From Gari tellinella (Eukaryota > Mollusca > Bivalvia > Cardiida > Psammobiidae), in the NCBI GenBank assembly GCA_922989275.2, contig OV277862.1:21557543-21621542 (forward strand): a stretch of 64,000 nucleotides of DNA. Reading direction: 5' to 3'. The notes under the pieces were generated by a model. The model saw only the letters and a program-made list of their open reading frames with translations. It made no database searches and was not told the origin of the DNA. Both the position numbers and the translations under genes were made by a program. Positions 23,013 through 33,894 of this stretch are shown one piece after another. The stretch's first letter is position 1. Every line of letters begins with the position of its first letter.

Positions 23013-24283
23013 GAATGGCGCAGCTAGGCGAAAACTCTTTAAAATTACATGAAACAGTAGACGGCAAAATAATCCGCATAGGAAAGGGAGAAATTAGGAG
23101 ACATTGACTGTTTGGACTTTGAGAGAGTAAACCGACAATTCAAGAAAGAAAGCAGCGCCACGTACATTAAACAAAGTTTGTAAAGTTGTTACAAGAAACG
23201 GTAGATCAAATTGAAGGACGTGGCTGCTTAGACGTGGTTGACTTACATGTACCACAACATAGCATTAAAAACTGTGAGTAGTCAAAAAGAAAAGACGGTA
23301 AATTATAATTATAGCTTAAAATAGCACACTACTGGGGAAAACATTAGTATTATTATATCATTTGAGTACACTGAAGAATTTATTTTTTTAAGAACTAAGT
23401 CTTAAAGATTTTACCCGGTTACTTGTTACCTTCAACCAGTGTAAGACGAAAAACAAGTTTAAGAAGGACTGGGCATTACAGACAAAACTTCGCAACACAG
23501 GGCTTTATTGAACAGGTAACAGTCATTGTTCGCAAGGTCACGTTTACTGAGAAACCAAATCTTTTTATACCCGGATATAAACTATCAGATCCATAACCCA
23601 GGGTACACACAACAGAGGAAAGAGGCAACGCATGCTGTTTACAAGAGACGCCACAAAAGTCACTTGCAGCACATGCCACAAGGCTCGGGGACTTAGTAAG
23701 CTTAAGAAACAGCAGCAACACTACGATCAAGTACTTAAGAAAGTGGATAAACCAACAGTTAGCTCTGAAAAACAAAGGAGAATGGATTACTGTTCAGTTC
23801 ATAAATTTGATTCAGTGGCATCGTACGGTATTAACAATCTTGCTACCAGGTCACAATTATTTTGAGTAGGGGGAGAGATGTGCTCAGATAAGATAGGGAA
23901 GAGATCCAAGTGTTATGGTTGTACACCCAGACAGAGACATGCAAGTAAACACCTCTTATGGCGTATGAGAATAAGCGTAATGCTCCAAAATCATATCTAT
24001 CAACAGTCTACTACCAAGTCCATACTATTATGTTACCCAGGTTTTGTGTGAGATGCATGCTTACGACTTAAAAGAAGTGTTGTTTTCTTGCTGGACAGTC
24101 TTCTACGTCGAATTCGATCAGAAACTTTTGGGCAGTTGTTCGCCGGAACTTATTGAAGTGTACGGGGAACCGGAAAAACTGAGACGAAAGTGTTTCTTAC
24201 AAGTAGCCAAAGACTTACAGGAAAATGTTAAGCGGTTTAGTGACAAGAATGTGAACCTTGCAGGGCTTTTTTACCTTCTATAA
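23013..24283 (+). pseudogene. Decayed coding sequence of unknown type inside the 5.3-kb TIR element
   Basis: Short frames line up end to end only if shifts are allowed. An ATG at about 23015 opens 29 codons including 'ENSLKLHETVDGKIIRIGKG'. The frame shifts to 'DCLDFERVNRQFKKESSATY', then again to 'KLLQETVDQIEGRGCLDVVD', ending at a GTGAGT donor-like site near 23274. Downstream, a frame to 24283 includes 'GSCSPELIEVYGEPEKLRRK'. I do not recognise a domain. The position between TIRs suggests a transposase or accessory protein remnant, or a captured exon. Codon-level decay is evident. Confidence 0.35.
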
Positions 24284-25572
24284 CAGAGGCCTATAAAAGA
24301 TGTCTTCCCAATTGCAAAAAGCCTCTTTTTTCCCAATTTTGCTGAAAGAATTTCCAAAACAATACAATGCATTATATGATTCTCACGAAAAGAGCACATA
24401 TTCTGAGGATGAAACTACATTAGAAGTGTCCTATTCAATTACCAGTCATGGTTAAATGTTAAATTACTATTATTTAATTAAAGCAAGTTTCTATTTACTG
24501 TACTTATAATGTTTTTCAAGTGTCTCGAACGTCAATTTACTTTCCCAATTTGGCAAAAAATCGCACTTGAATTTCCCAAAATGAAAGGCTAAGGTCCCGT
24601 CCCAAATTTTGGAAAAAGGCCTGTCGTGGAATTCCTGTCTTGCACGGTTGTGACATCTCAAACAGATGAATGGTGGAGCAATACGGGACCTTACATTCTG
24701 AACGAGAACGCACGTCCTCCTAGACATACTCATCTCCGACAGCTACGAGAATTTCATATCGGTGTTAAACCCAACTCAGTTAGTCAATCGACTTATTGCA
24801 AAACTCCATTACAGGGAGATCTAGCTAGTGACGGGACAAACACTGTTATGTGAAGCGATCTAAAACGAAGACCTTTTTCAATAGAGATCAATCTCATTTG
24901 TGTGGTTTTAAAGAAAAGTAAAATAATAATTGGGGCGATAAATATAATTGTATAGTCTATCAAACATTCATTTGCACCCTCAATCCATTAAAAGACATAA
25001 ACTTTGCTGCTATTCATTTATCGTTTGTCTGTGGTACGTAATACCCTTCTACCTGTGTTAGTATTATCTTCGCTATTTGAGAATCTGTGGTAAGTTGTGG
25101 ATATTATGACATTACCCATCGTCAAAAAACTCAAAATTTAATCATAATTTCAATAATCTGGTTGGTATGCTTCACATATGTGGTAGATAAATGTTTTTAG
25201 TGTTAAACTATATCACATGTATGGCAGTTTAACCTGTTAAGTGTCTATTTTGAACGGTTTTGGTGTCGAATTCGGGCTAAATGTCGACAAATCAAACTTT
25301 AAACCACTCATACATACGTTCGTGACCAATATTATTCTTCGGAATTTCGTCAAAATGTGAAACAAATAGTTACCTTCATACACACGCTTTAGATCGGTTG
25401 ATTGTATTTTTCAAATTCAAATTATGTACTGAAAACATACATACATGTCTTATCGGGTTTTCTTGTATACATCTGTGTTATTAAACCCGTCTGTGGCAGA
25501 GTTATCCGGATAACGGGTGTGTAATTGAAACTTTTATATTTGTCGTACGAAGTTTTATGAAACGGGACTCGG

Positions 25573-26215
25573 GTCACTAATAGACTATAAGTCAAATCTA
25601 AGAAAAAGCTTGTGAACACTCTATAAGAGGCAACAATTTTCACCTAGACTTTATCTTACTTGGTCAGAATGACTTTCTTGACAAAATCTAGGTCTAAATT
25701 GATAATGAGTTAAATTGGGTCAAAAAGTAGGTCACTAGGTCAAATCATAGAAAAAGTTTGTCAACACTCTAGTAGTCCCAATTTTGACTCAATCTTTATC
25801 AAACTTGGCCAGAATGACAATCGTGACAAAATCTAGGTCAATGTTGATAATGGGTTATGTGGGGTCAAAAAGTAGGTCACTAGGTCAACTCTTAGAAAAA
25901 AAATTGTGAACACTCTAGTTGCCACAATTTTGACCCAATCTTTGTCAAACTTGGCCAGAATGACAACCTTGGCAAAATTTAGATCAAGTTCGATAATGGG
26001 TTATAATGGGTCAAATTGTAGGTCACTGTGTCAAATCTTAGAAAAAACTTGTGAACGCTGTTGTAGCCACAATTTGGACCCAATCTTTATCGAAATTGGT
26101 CAGAATAACCATCTTGACAAAATCTAGATCAAGCTCGAATATGGGTTATGTGGGGTCAAAAAGTAGGTCACTATATGTCAAATCTTAGAAAAAGTATGTG
26201 ACCTTTTCATGCTAG
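25573..26215 (+). mobile_element. Family-1 element, 3' portion (continuation of 20026-20248)
   Basis: About four units of roughly 145 bp with 'ttagaaaaa', 'tgtgaacactctag', 'caaacttggccagaatgac' and 'gggtcaaaaagtaggtcactaggtcaa'. AGGTCActAGGTCA-type direct repeats occur here too. The 3' hairpin terminus is lost. Confidence 0.7.
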
Positions 26216-26302
26216 GAAAAACTTTGAAACACTTTGATCTTGAACTTAGGATCTGCGTATAGGTTTCGAAATATGTGCTTAGGTCTCGAAAAATGCTTAT
26301 TA

Positions 26303-26941
26303 GGCCAAATAAAAAGTACCTGTGTTTCCGGTAACCCGACCGACCCTAGTTTTTTCCCCCGACCCTAAACTTTTCGAAAAATGTATTGGCAAATGTCGGT
26401 CATTTTGCGACAATCGTTTTTTGAGGAGCGTGTAATAGAAGATATTCTCCGTTAAATTGTTTAAGAACCTAATTAATAGACGTTTAAGTATTTTAAAAAT
26501 TGATTTTTAAATAAGATTTAGCTAATGTCGAAGTGAAATTTGCTCTAAATCTGTCATAAAGTAGCTTCCTTGAAGATATGATATGCTAGTTAGTTATAAC
26601 CATTGACACATTACGCATGCAGACAGCACACATCAATGACACATTTATCATACATACAACACATTGCAAAACATCAGTTATTATATCTATGATCTGTCAT
26701 ATATATAAGTCACTACTGTGCCGTCTTGGTATATCAATAATATAAACGATCATACCGGTTTAGATTTTTAAGATAATTTTGGTAATTGGACCTATCAATA
26801 ACATTCATGTATGGCCCAGGGCTTTGCACAATAGAATACATTCATACATTTTCCATTTTCATACTCCTGTATTATTGTATGTTTTTATATATATATAAAA
26901 ATTGGGCATGTAATAGGAAACACAGGTTTTTTTAATTGGCC
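26303..26941. mobile_element. Harbinger-like MITE (GGCCAA termini, TTA duplication)
   Basis: Left end GGCCAAATAAAAAGTACCTG, right end reversed GGCCAATTAAAAAAACCTGT; both continue to 'tgtttcc'. TTA flanks both sides (26300-26302 and 26942-26944). Length 639 bp, no coding sequence. A 3-bp TTA duplication fits PIF/Harbinger mobilisation. Confidence 0.72.
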
Positions 26942-27142
26942 TTACTCATATGTCCCTTGAGGTATTGCTTTCATATAAATTTGGTATGCATATGTATATG
27001 AACAATACCTTAGCACGCACACAATAAGTTTAATCCCTGTGACCTCGAGCTTAAGACCTGCGTTTAGATTTAAAAAAAAAATACTTTTAACTCCTATATC
27101 TCTTAATATATTGATTTTATATTTAGTTTACATGTATATACA

Positions 27143-27675
27143 GCACTCGCAAAGTTGAAAATAATAGGGATTGGTCGAAATATAAGCCTCAGCTTGAAAA
27201 TAAGATTGATGCGTTCACTTGTCATATCCATATTCCTATACGTATACCAGCGAGACTTGGACATTGAATGCAAACTTGGAGCGGAGAATTAGTGCGCGTT
27301 AGAGATGAGGTGCTTAAGAAAACTACTTTGCATAGCATACACAGAACACATCTCAAATGAAGAAGTTCGTAACAGGATCAAACAAGCCATTGGACCTTTT
27401 GAAGATTTGCAAACAATTGTCAAGCAACGTAAAATGAAATGGTACTGGCATGTGACGAGATCATCAGGGCTTTCAAAGACAATATTACAAGGCGCAGTTC
27501 AGGGAGAAAGAAGGAGAGGCAAACGGAGAACAAGATGGGGAGATATAACATTACAGAGTGGACAGATTTAAGTCTAAAGGAAACGGTGCGGATGGCAGAA
27601 AACAGAGGAGAATTGAGAAAGCTGGTTGTCAAGAAATCTATGGCCCCCAAACGGTCCGACATGACTACGGGATAG
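27143..27675 (+). pseudogene. Non-LTR retrotransposon reverse transcriptase, C-terminal remnant
   Basis: Joining frames across shifts, the segment reads 'ALAKLK', 'NISLSLKIRLMRSLVISIFL', 'SETWTLNANLERRIS', 'MRCLRKLLCIAYTEHISNEE', 'VRNRIKQAIGPFEDL', 'KQRKMKWYWHVTRSS' and 'ILQGAVQGERRRGKRRTRW', then after another shift 'TEWTDLSLKETVRMAENRG'. This order is the thumb and downstream region of LINE-type reverse transcriptases common in invertebrates. The finger/palm domain with the YxDD motif and the endonuclease are absent. At least three frame breaks make it non-functional. The exact clade needs a protein search. Confidence 0.82.
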
Positions 27676-27830
27676 GTGAAGATGATGCATGTGTATACGG
27701 ACAGAACCTTTCCATGAACATTAACTGTTTTACCCCAGTGACATTGACCTTAAAGTTAGGGCTCGCGTTTCCCGCTTTCAAAAAAAAGTAAAATACCCAC
27801 ACGAATCTATGTAGTATTTTGACTCAATAT

Positions 27831-28758
27831 ACACTGAAAGACACTTCTAATGCAACACCTAGACATTTTGATGTGTTCGGCTTATTATAGCATCGTTATC
27901 GTTGAAATTGACAGTATAGATAAATCAACACCTCGTTCATGTTTCCTGTAAATTTCATTGTAATCATTTGTCAAAAAAGCACGAAATCTTACAGAAATAA
28001 AACACGACTCCAAAATAAAAAGTCACAAAATCGTAGGAAAAGATAATAAGGACATGAAAGAATAATTTTATTCACAATACTTATCACAGAAAAAGTTTCA
28101 AATGCAGCAGTTAATAATAACTTAATATCCAATATGTTCTCCCTGGATACGAATGGTCTTCGTACATCTCTATATAATCATATACCGTAGTTTAGACACT
28201 TCTACGATACTGCCGCGGTCCGCGATGAACTCGTTTGTACATTTGTACTTCCACACAATAGCCTATGACGGACAAATACCTGCCAAAAACTTGAGTCACC
28301 GGAAAATAAACAGACGATGCTGATATTAATTATCGTTATTCTAAATGAAACAAAAAAGTGTCACATGTTGAAATCAACAGTACATTGTAATAGAATCATC
28401 TTATTAAGAAATAACGCAAACTTAAGTGATTGATTTAAGGTCTGATCATGCCAATGGCGCGTGCGCGTTTCATGCATTCATGCAAAGTATATAATGTTTT
28501 TTCAGTGTGGCTAACGTTGTACTATATTAATACAAAATTTTAATCGATAATATTGCCCACATCAATTTTCTCGTGCAGAAATATGAATTTCTTACCTACT
28601 CCACGTGCGGCATTGATCATCCGTCATGGTTGGATGATTATATTAATATTGAAATTATGTGCAGAAAGTAGTCAAACCAGTTCTGGTGAAATTTGAGTAA
28701 GATATCTTGAACCGTAAAACTATTTTGAAAAGTGTTGCGTTAGAAGTGTCTTTCAGTG
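27831..28758. mobile_element. Tc1-like non-autonomous element, about 930 bp
   Basis: Left end CACTGAAAGACACTTCTAAT and right end reversed CACTGAAAGACACTTCTAAC match over about 27 bp, continuing to 'gcaacac'. Each is flanked by TA (27829-27830, 28759-28760). No transposase frame is visible. A diverged internal paralogue lies at 30424-30705. Confidence 0.8.
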
Positions 28759-28831
28759 TAGATCCTACATGATTATTTTAATCTAGGATCTGTATCTGTA
28801 TCTGTTACTGCCGAAGGTACCAATTCAAGCT

Positions 28832-29292
28832 TTAACACATTCAACCCAGCGACGAGTATACTCACGGGAGGCAAAAGTCTACGTATTATCATCAAACTTT
28901 ATTGCTACGACAATACAACCCATATGGGTATGAAGTCAGTGTATATATTATTGAGAAATGTTTAGCTACGAAAACAAAGTTGCCTTCGTAGTTCTGAATA
29001 CAAATTAAGCTGTTATTATACCCATATAATATAAGTTGTTGTAGCAAAACATTTGATCGTAATACAAAGTTGGCCCCCAGTGATACTCATCCTTAACAAA
29101 CAGTGTAGCCTACCTGTCAGGGTTACGCTTGTCCCATGCAAACAGTGTAGACCCTAGTCAGAGGGCTCCTGTTTGTCATTTTGAAATATATAGTTATAAC
29201 TTAAAATCGCCCCTAAATAGTAAAAATGGACTAGACTTATTTTGAAACTGGAATTGTCCATTATTTTTAAGTTTCAGGGGTGAATGAGTTAA
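28832..29292. mobile_element. TTAA-bounded MITE with long inner inverted repeat
   Basis: TTAACACATTCAACCC at the left and GGGTGAATGAGTTAA at the right. Further in, 'gagtatactcacggg...atcaaacttt...ccatatgggtat' (28855-28925) is mirrored by the reverse of 29020-29090. Same TTAA-plus-C-rich style as 14583 and 14703 but a different sequence. Confidence 0.65.
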
Positions 29293-29527
29293 TACCAGAA
29301 GTGGGATTCGGAGGGGCTAATTAAGGGGCACACGCCAACAGCTTAGTGAATCAGAAGTAAAATCAAATATAAAAGGAAGTAATAAAAAACCGGTTAAGGT
29401 GGTTCGACAGCGGGCGGCCCGCATCTCGAGTTCCGGAAATGCTGATGACTTTCACCTGATCTTTGCGGCACGTGCTTATAGTAGAAAATTTAGATAAAGA
29501 AAAGTTTGATCTCCTTCAGTGTCTTCT

Positions 29528-29592
29528 CTGTTAGCGCAGTTGGCACGATGATTGACTTGCAATCCAAAGGTTCTAGGTTCGGTTTGATCAAA
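29528..29592 (+). pseudogene. Degenerate tRNA-like sequence
   Basis: TTAGCGCAGTTGGCACGATG resembles an A box and TAGGTTCGGTTTGATC a decayed B box about 30 nt later. The anticodon arm pairs in only three of five positions. Probably a SINE remnant. Confidence 0.35.
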
Positions 29593-29689
29593 GGACAGGC
29601 TATGTTTAGTCACGTAATAATAAATAATATCATGTGCAAGTATAGTCAAGTGACAGCTAAATTTGTGAGGACTTATAGCCTATATGACA

Positions 29690-29772
29690 GATGGCAGCTT
29701 AACACAGGACAAAAGTAATGCTAAAAGATAGATCCTAAAGGAGCTTTTATGCATTACTTTTGTTATGCATTT
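29690..29772. repeat. Short inverted repeat (ACAAAAGTAATGC)
   Basis: ACAAAAGTAATGCTAAAAG at about 29709 is mirrored by CTTTTATGCATTACTTTTGT ending near 29763. It could form a hairpin of roughly 18 bp. Confidence 0.55.
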
Positions 29773-30423
29773 TAAGCGTCACCTGCCTTTAATATCTACA
29801 GGCTACCGTATTCAATGGTTCCTTATTACAGGTTTGACTTACGGTATTATTTAGAGCTGACAGCATTTTAAAGTTGAACTCAAGGTAGGTTACTCGTTTT
29901 GTGTAAACATTTTGTCAGAATTTCAGGAAACCGTGAATAAAATGTAAATTCTACTGTAGATTTTCATTAAAATTTTGTGACTAGTAGAATTAAGTTATAT
30001 CTATCTAATAAGAGTAAAATTAGTGTATGTTAAACAGCTATATTTTGTAATTTGACTTTTTCAGAATTGTTTACTTGATGTACAGAAATTATTGAGTTAT
30101 AACATTTTATAAAGAAAATATTCATGTTTATTAAAAAAAAAAGGAGCTTTTCTCGACAAAAGGTCCTGTCAGAAAAAAACGGCACTGTATTTTTTTTTAT
30201 TTTAACGATTTTTCACTCTCCATATGGTATATTTCAATTAAATCAAGGTTTCAAAGAATTCTGACACAGGATAAGCTGACCCGCGAACCACCTTAATACG
30301 ACAGGGGATGGGGCGCTTATCGGCACTGATCGGCACATGTAGAGAGCCGTCTCCACTCACTGTCGTCTCTTCCAGGTACATGGTTCCAATCCAACGCGGC
30401 CGTTTTTTTTTAAAAAAAACTCG

Positions 30424-30705
30424 AGTCATCTGAGAAATTACAGACAAGACTGATCTTATTTTTCGTTATTTAAAACAAAAACAAAACAAGTTTCACGTGT
30501 TGAAATGACCTGAATGATTACCACGAAACTCTTACATTAAGCAATATCAAATATTGAATAACATGGTACAGTATAATCTTATATCAAGAAATAAACGCAA
30601 ATGTTCGTGTCTGATTTAATGGTCTGTCTGAACCATGCCAATGGCGCGCGCTCTTGATGTTCCATGCGAACCATTTGGTGTTTTTGCAGTGTGGTAAAGA
30701 CATTA
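30424..30705. repeat. Diverged copy of the Tc1-like element interior
   Basis: It shares, in order, 'cgttat..aaaacaaa', 'cacgtgttgaaat', 'aagaaataa.cgcaaa', 'gatttaa.ggtctg', 'catgccaatggcgcg' and 'ttttgcagtgtgg' with 28320-28510. TIRs are not preserved. Confidence 0.55.
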
Positions 30706-30961
30706 TTTCCTCAGTTCATTGATGGACCCCCATTCCAATTGTTCTCGATAGACGTGAAAGTTACTGTAAAAGCATGCAACATATGCTATACCGATCTCAG
30801 TTTACCTGGTGATGCCCAGACATACTCATACTCTAGAGAGTTTCAGTGGTTATTTAGATCTAACCTAATTAGCAAATATAAAATCCGGGTCTCACATAAG
30901 ACGCTTCAATGGTTCTATGCATGTGCACTGTGAAGATGCGTGTTTTTGGAAAGGGAACTGC

Positions 30962-31012
30962 ACAACTAGGCGTTATCACCGAAAGTAGGTCAGGGCCTAC
31001 TTTCAGTGATAA
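30962..31012. repeat. Hairpin (TTATCACCGAAAGTAGG arms)
   Basis: TTATCACCGAAAGTAGG is followed after a few bases by CCTACTTTCAGTGATAA, giving about 17 bp of stem with one mismatch. Confidence 0.65.
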
Positions 31013-31059
31013 TCCCTTTACAGACATGTAGTTCCCTCGCAAAAATCATAATGTTCAGA

Positions 31060-31140
31060 ATGCATACCCATGTGAAGTGCCAAGATGAGCTATAAGGATC
31101 GCTGCATGGATGCCCGTCGTATGTCGACCCGTCCACCGGT
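31060..31140 (+). repeat. Decayed family-1 5' terminus
   Basis: 'tgaagtgccaagatgagctataaggatcgctg' matches the end of the GGCAC-type hairpin and the following 'aggatcgctgg' of 4446 and 51471, then 'gtcgtatgtcgacccgtcc'. No tandem units follow. Confidence 0.5.
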
Positions 31141-31390
31141 CTGGTTGTTTCCGGTTATAGACCACGCACTATTGACTGTATAACGGTAATGAGCTAAGAC
31201 AGATGATGAAGTCGTGACGTCGGTGAAAGAGTTTAAACTTTAAATACAAAAAAGTCACAGTTATGTGTATCAAGAAAAATAATGTTGCTATGCCGTCCAT
31301 GTAAATGGTGTTTTTTTTTTAAATTAAATAACAAATCATGATGCAAACTTTTAGAAGTTTTATTGTAGGCATTTTATAAAAAGTCTAAAA

Positions 31391-33540
31391 TAAATGCATG
31401 TCTTAATTCCAGGGCCCCGGATAAGAGCATATTTCAAAATAAAAATCTTTATTTCTGAATTAAACCCTATGGTGTCGCTAGATCTACTCATTAGCATCGT
31501 CTCTTCCGGGTATTTTCATCCAGGAGAATGTTCTCTCCATAGTCAGATTCATCCTTCATATTATTCCTGAAAGAAGAAAGTAAAACTCAATATCTCACCT
31601 TACAGCTTATAAAAGAGGGAGTTGATGAGATATAGGGGTGAACAACTCACTTACCATTGGATACTACTGAGCACTAACGACCAATCAAAATCAATCCACT
31701 TTCACTTTAAAGTAGGTCAATCCGATTATGACAAGACCAGCTCAGAAAACTTTAGAAATGATATCTGCCTTTTTTGAGAACTGAGGAAAAAGCCGGGGAG
31801 ACAATATCTAGTCATTCACTAACACAATGACTGGATAGAACATTATAAACCCATTGAGAATTATTTTAAAATATATCTAACATACAATCTTTAGAAAATT
31901 TAACCCACTGAACCCTGAGAAGCAATTTAAAAAAAACCAAAAACAACAACTAATAAGTGAAACCCACAGGCAACAACGATAATCAAGCTATAATAAAGTG
32001 GGCAAGGACAAACAAAGCAGAGCTGAATCGGATGGGAATATAAGCCGATCTAGAGTTGCAATGAGAGTCCCAACACGGTTGAACACGGTTGAACACCGCC
32101 CCCCCCCCCCCGCCCCCCCCCCCCCCCCCCCGCAAATCGTTACAAGCAATATGAGGGAACAGTGGGTTAAATTGTGATGTTAATGATAATATTATATTTC
32201 AGGAATAGAATATCTTGTAGAAACAGGACAGAGATACCCTTTGTTCGCGATAGAGAATAAAAGCTTAAATATAAAATGTGATACTTAAGAAACCATATGT
32301 TAACCCATTGAACCAATTCACATCAAAAAGCACTATAGCAAACATCCCCTCAGGCGAGGCGGAATTAGAATATTTATAACAGATGGGGGCTCACCTCACC
32401 ACGCGAACAAAGGATAACTCTCAAATTAGCATAAGCATAAAAGGTAGAAGACTTAATCCATTGAACCAAAAAAAACAAAAACGTATGGATACCAAATACA
32501 TTTAAATAAAAATAAAATGATAAAATCAGTGATTTAGGCGAGATTTGAAAATTTAATATAATGGGAAGAAATATTTAATGATCCCATTAAACCAGAAATT
32601 GATGCGTGAAACCTAAAAGAAGGCTGAATAAATGCCACCTTCTAGCAGGAAACACACATACAAATCATGTGCTAATAGCTCAATGAAACACCGAGTGGAA
32701 ATCTAAAAACCAGAACACTGCGTGCAACATAGGGAACAAATCAAACTAGTACAGAACCCAACCCCATATGAGTGAGAATGGTCAACGGACCAAACTCAAC
32801 AGGTAAAAACGGTAATCAAGTCGTGGTCCTCAACCCCCGCCCCAAGCACCATAACCAATCACCCCCCCCCCCCCCCCCCCCCGAACCCTTCAGAACCCCT
32901 ACCCTATGAGTCTCTTTGTTGCAGGCAGTGACTTCACAAAACAACGTACCATTTCCAACAAAGTGTAAACATTAAAGAAGAGCCTACTAGCAAACAAGAG
33001 CAGCAAGACAGCCAGTATCCAGGCATGTGTGGCGCTCGGGCTGGAGGACACTGGGGTGCACGGCCGAACAGGGGGTGGTATGAATACCACCTTATGGTCG
33101 GACGGGCGCCCTGTGACTGATGGGAACGGGTCGAGCGCTGCACAGGCAAACAGGATCCGGAACCATGGTACGCACAAGTTAAAAGGGGGATTGCACTCGG
33201 ACGCCTGGATGGTCGAATATGAGCAAGGCTCGGGAATAGCCTGACAGGCTTCCGGTGTGAGCTCCGATTCGGACAAGGTGCATCATGGATCTGTTAACAA
33301 CCAACCACTGGGAACCAGAAACAACAACACCTCCTGGACAAGACAGCATTTCCTCCTTCCGACGACCAGCGGCAACAAAAGGCCCTTCTCAGGGCCACCA
33401 CTGCAAAGTCCATTCAACAATAGGCATGATGCTGAACATTGTCCCAAACCTGAGACAATGGGATGACGCATCTGATGAAGCTTATGCGGGACTATAAAGT
33501 ATAAACCTCAGCAGAAACAACAACAACAATAGGGGTAGAA
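31391..33540. other. Unassigned region with poly-C tracts and a GC-richer block
   Basis: Two long C runs (about 32099-32134 and 32861-32882) and recurring 'cccattgaacc'-like words (31898, 32299, 32451, 32578). 31428-31510 is an inverted copy of a repeat also at 49440 and 60700. From about 32900 to 33480 the sequence is richer in GC, and a 125-codon open frame lies on the minus strand (33276-32899) with one hydrophobic segment near its end. It has no ATG start and no family I recognise. Confidence 0.35.
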
Positions 33541-33894
33541 AATATTACGATAGGCCAATGCCTACACACCAGAAGCCGTTTTCCATAGGCGATGTTTAAC
33601 ACAGAAACATGTGCGGTACCGTACCTTATATCTCTAGACCAAAGGTCTACTAGAATGTATCCGCAATACAGTTACGATATCGCAACTAGTCCTTGCTTAG
33701 ATCATCAGAATCGGCGATAAATGAGGTCTAATAGCAAATGTGAAAAAGTGAAATTGTATTTGTACTGAAATGCCGTCTAAACGCTGTACGAATGGCTAAC
33801 ATACCATTTATGAAACTGAATCATGACGAGAGATATGATTTGTACGAATGTTTAATATAATATAAGCACGAGGACATTAAATAGGGTTCATTAA

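Larger units (their letters stand above)
20249..25572. mobile_element. TIR transposon, about 5.3 kb (GTTTCATAAAACTT termini)
   Basis: The left end ACCAGTTTCATAAAACTTCT and the right end reversed (TCCCGTTTCATAAAACTTCG) match. The match resumes further in, at 'cacacccgttatccggata' and 'ctgccacagacgg' (20380-20420 and 25488-25520 reversed). The element interrupts a family-1 repeat. It contains two later family-1 insertions (20625-21178, 21685-22770) and decayed coding sequence (about 23013-24283). I cannot assign its superfamily; a clean target-site duplication is not visible. Confidence 0.72.

Noticed and set aside
32099..32134. Poly-C run as a G-quadruplex regulatory element
   Set aside because: Likely a simple homopolymer, and prone to sequencing or assembly error; no adjacent gene.
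32899..33276. 125-codon open frame on the minus strand with a hydrophobic segment
   Set aside because: Its first codon is TTG directly after a stop, there is no ATG, splice context or recognisable domain, and the opposite strand is equally open.
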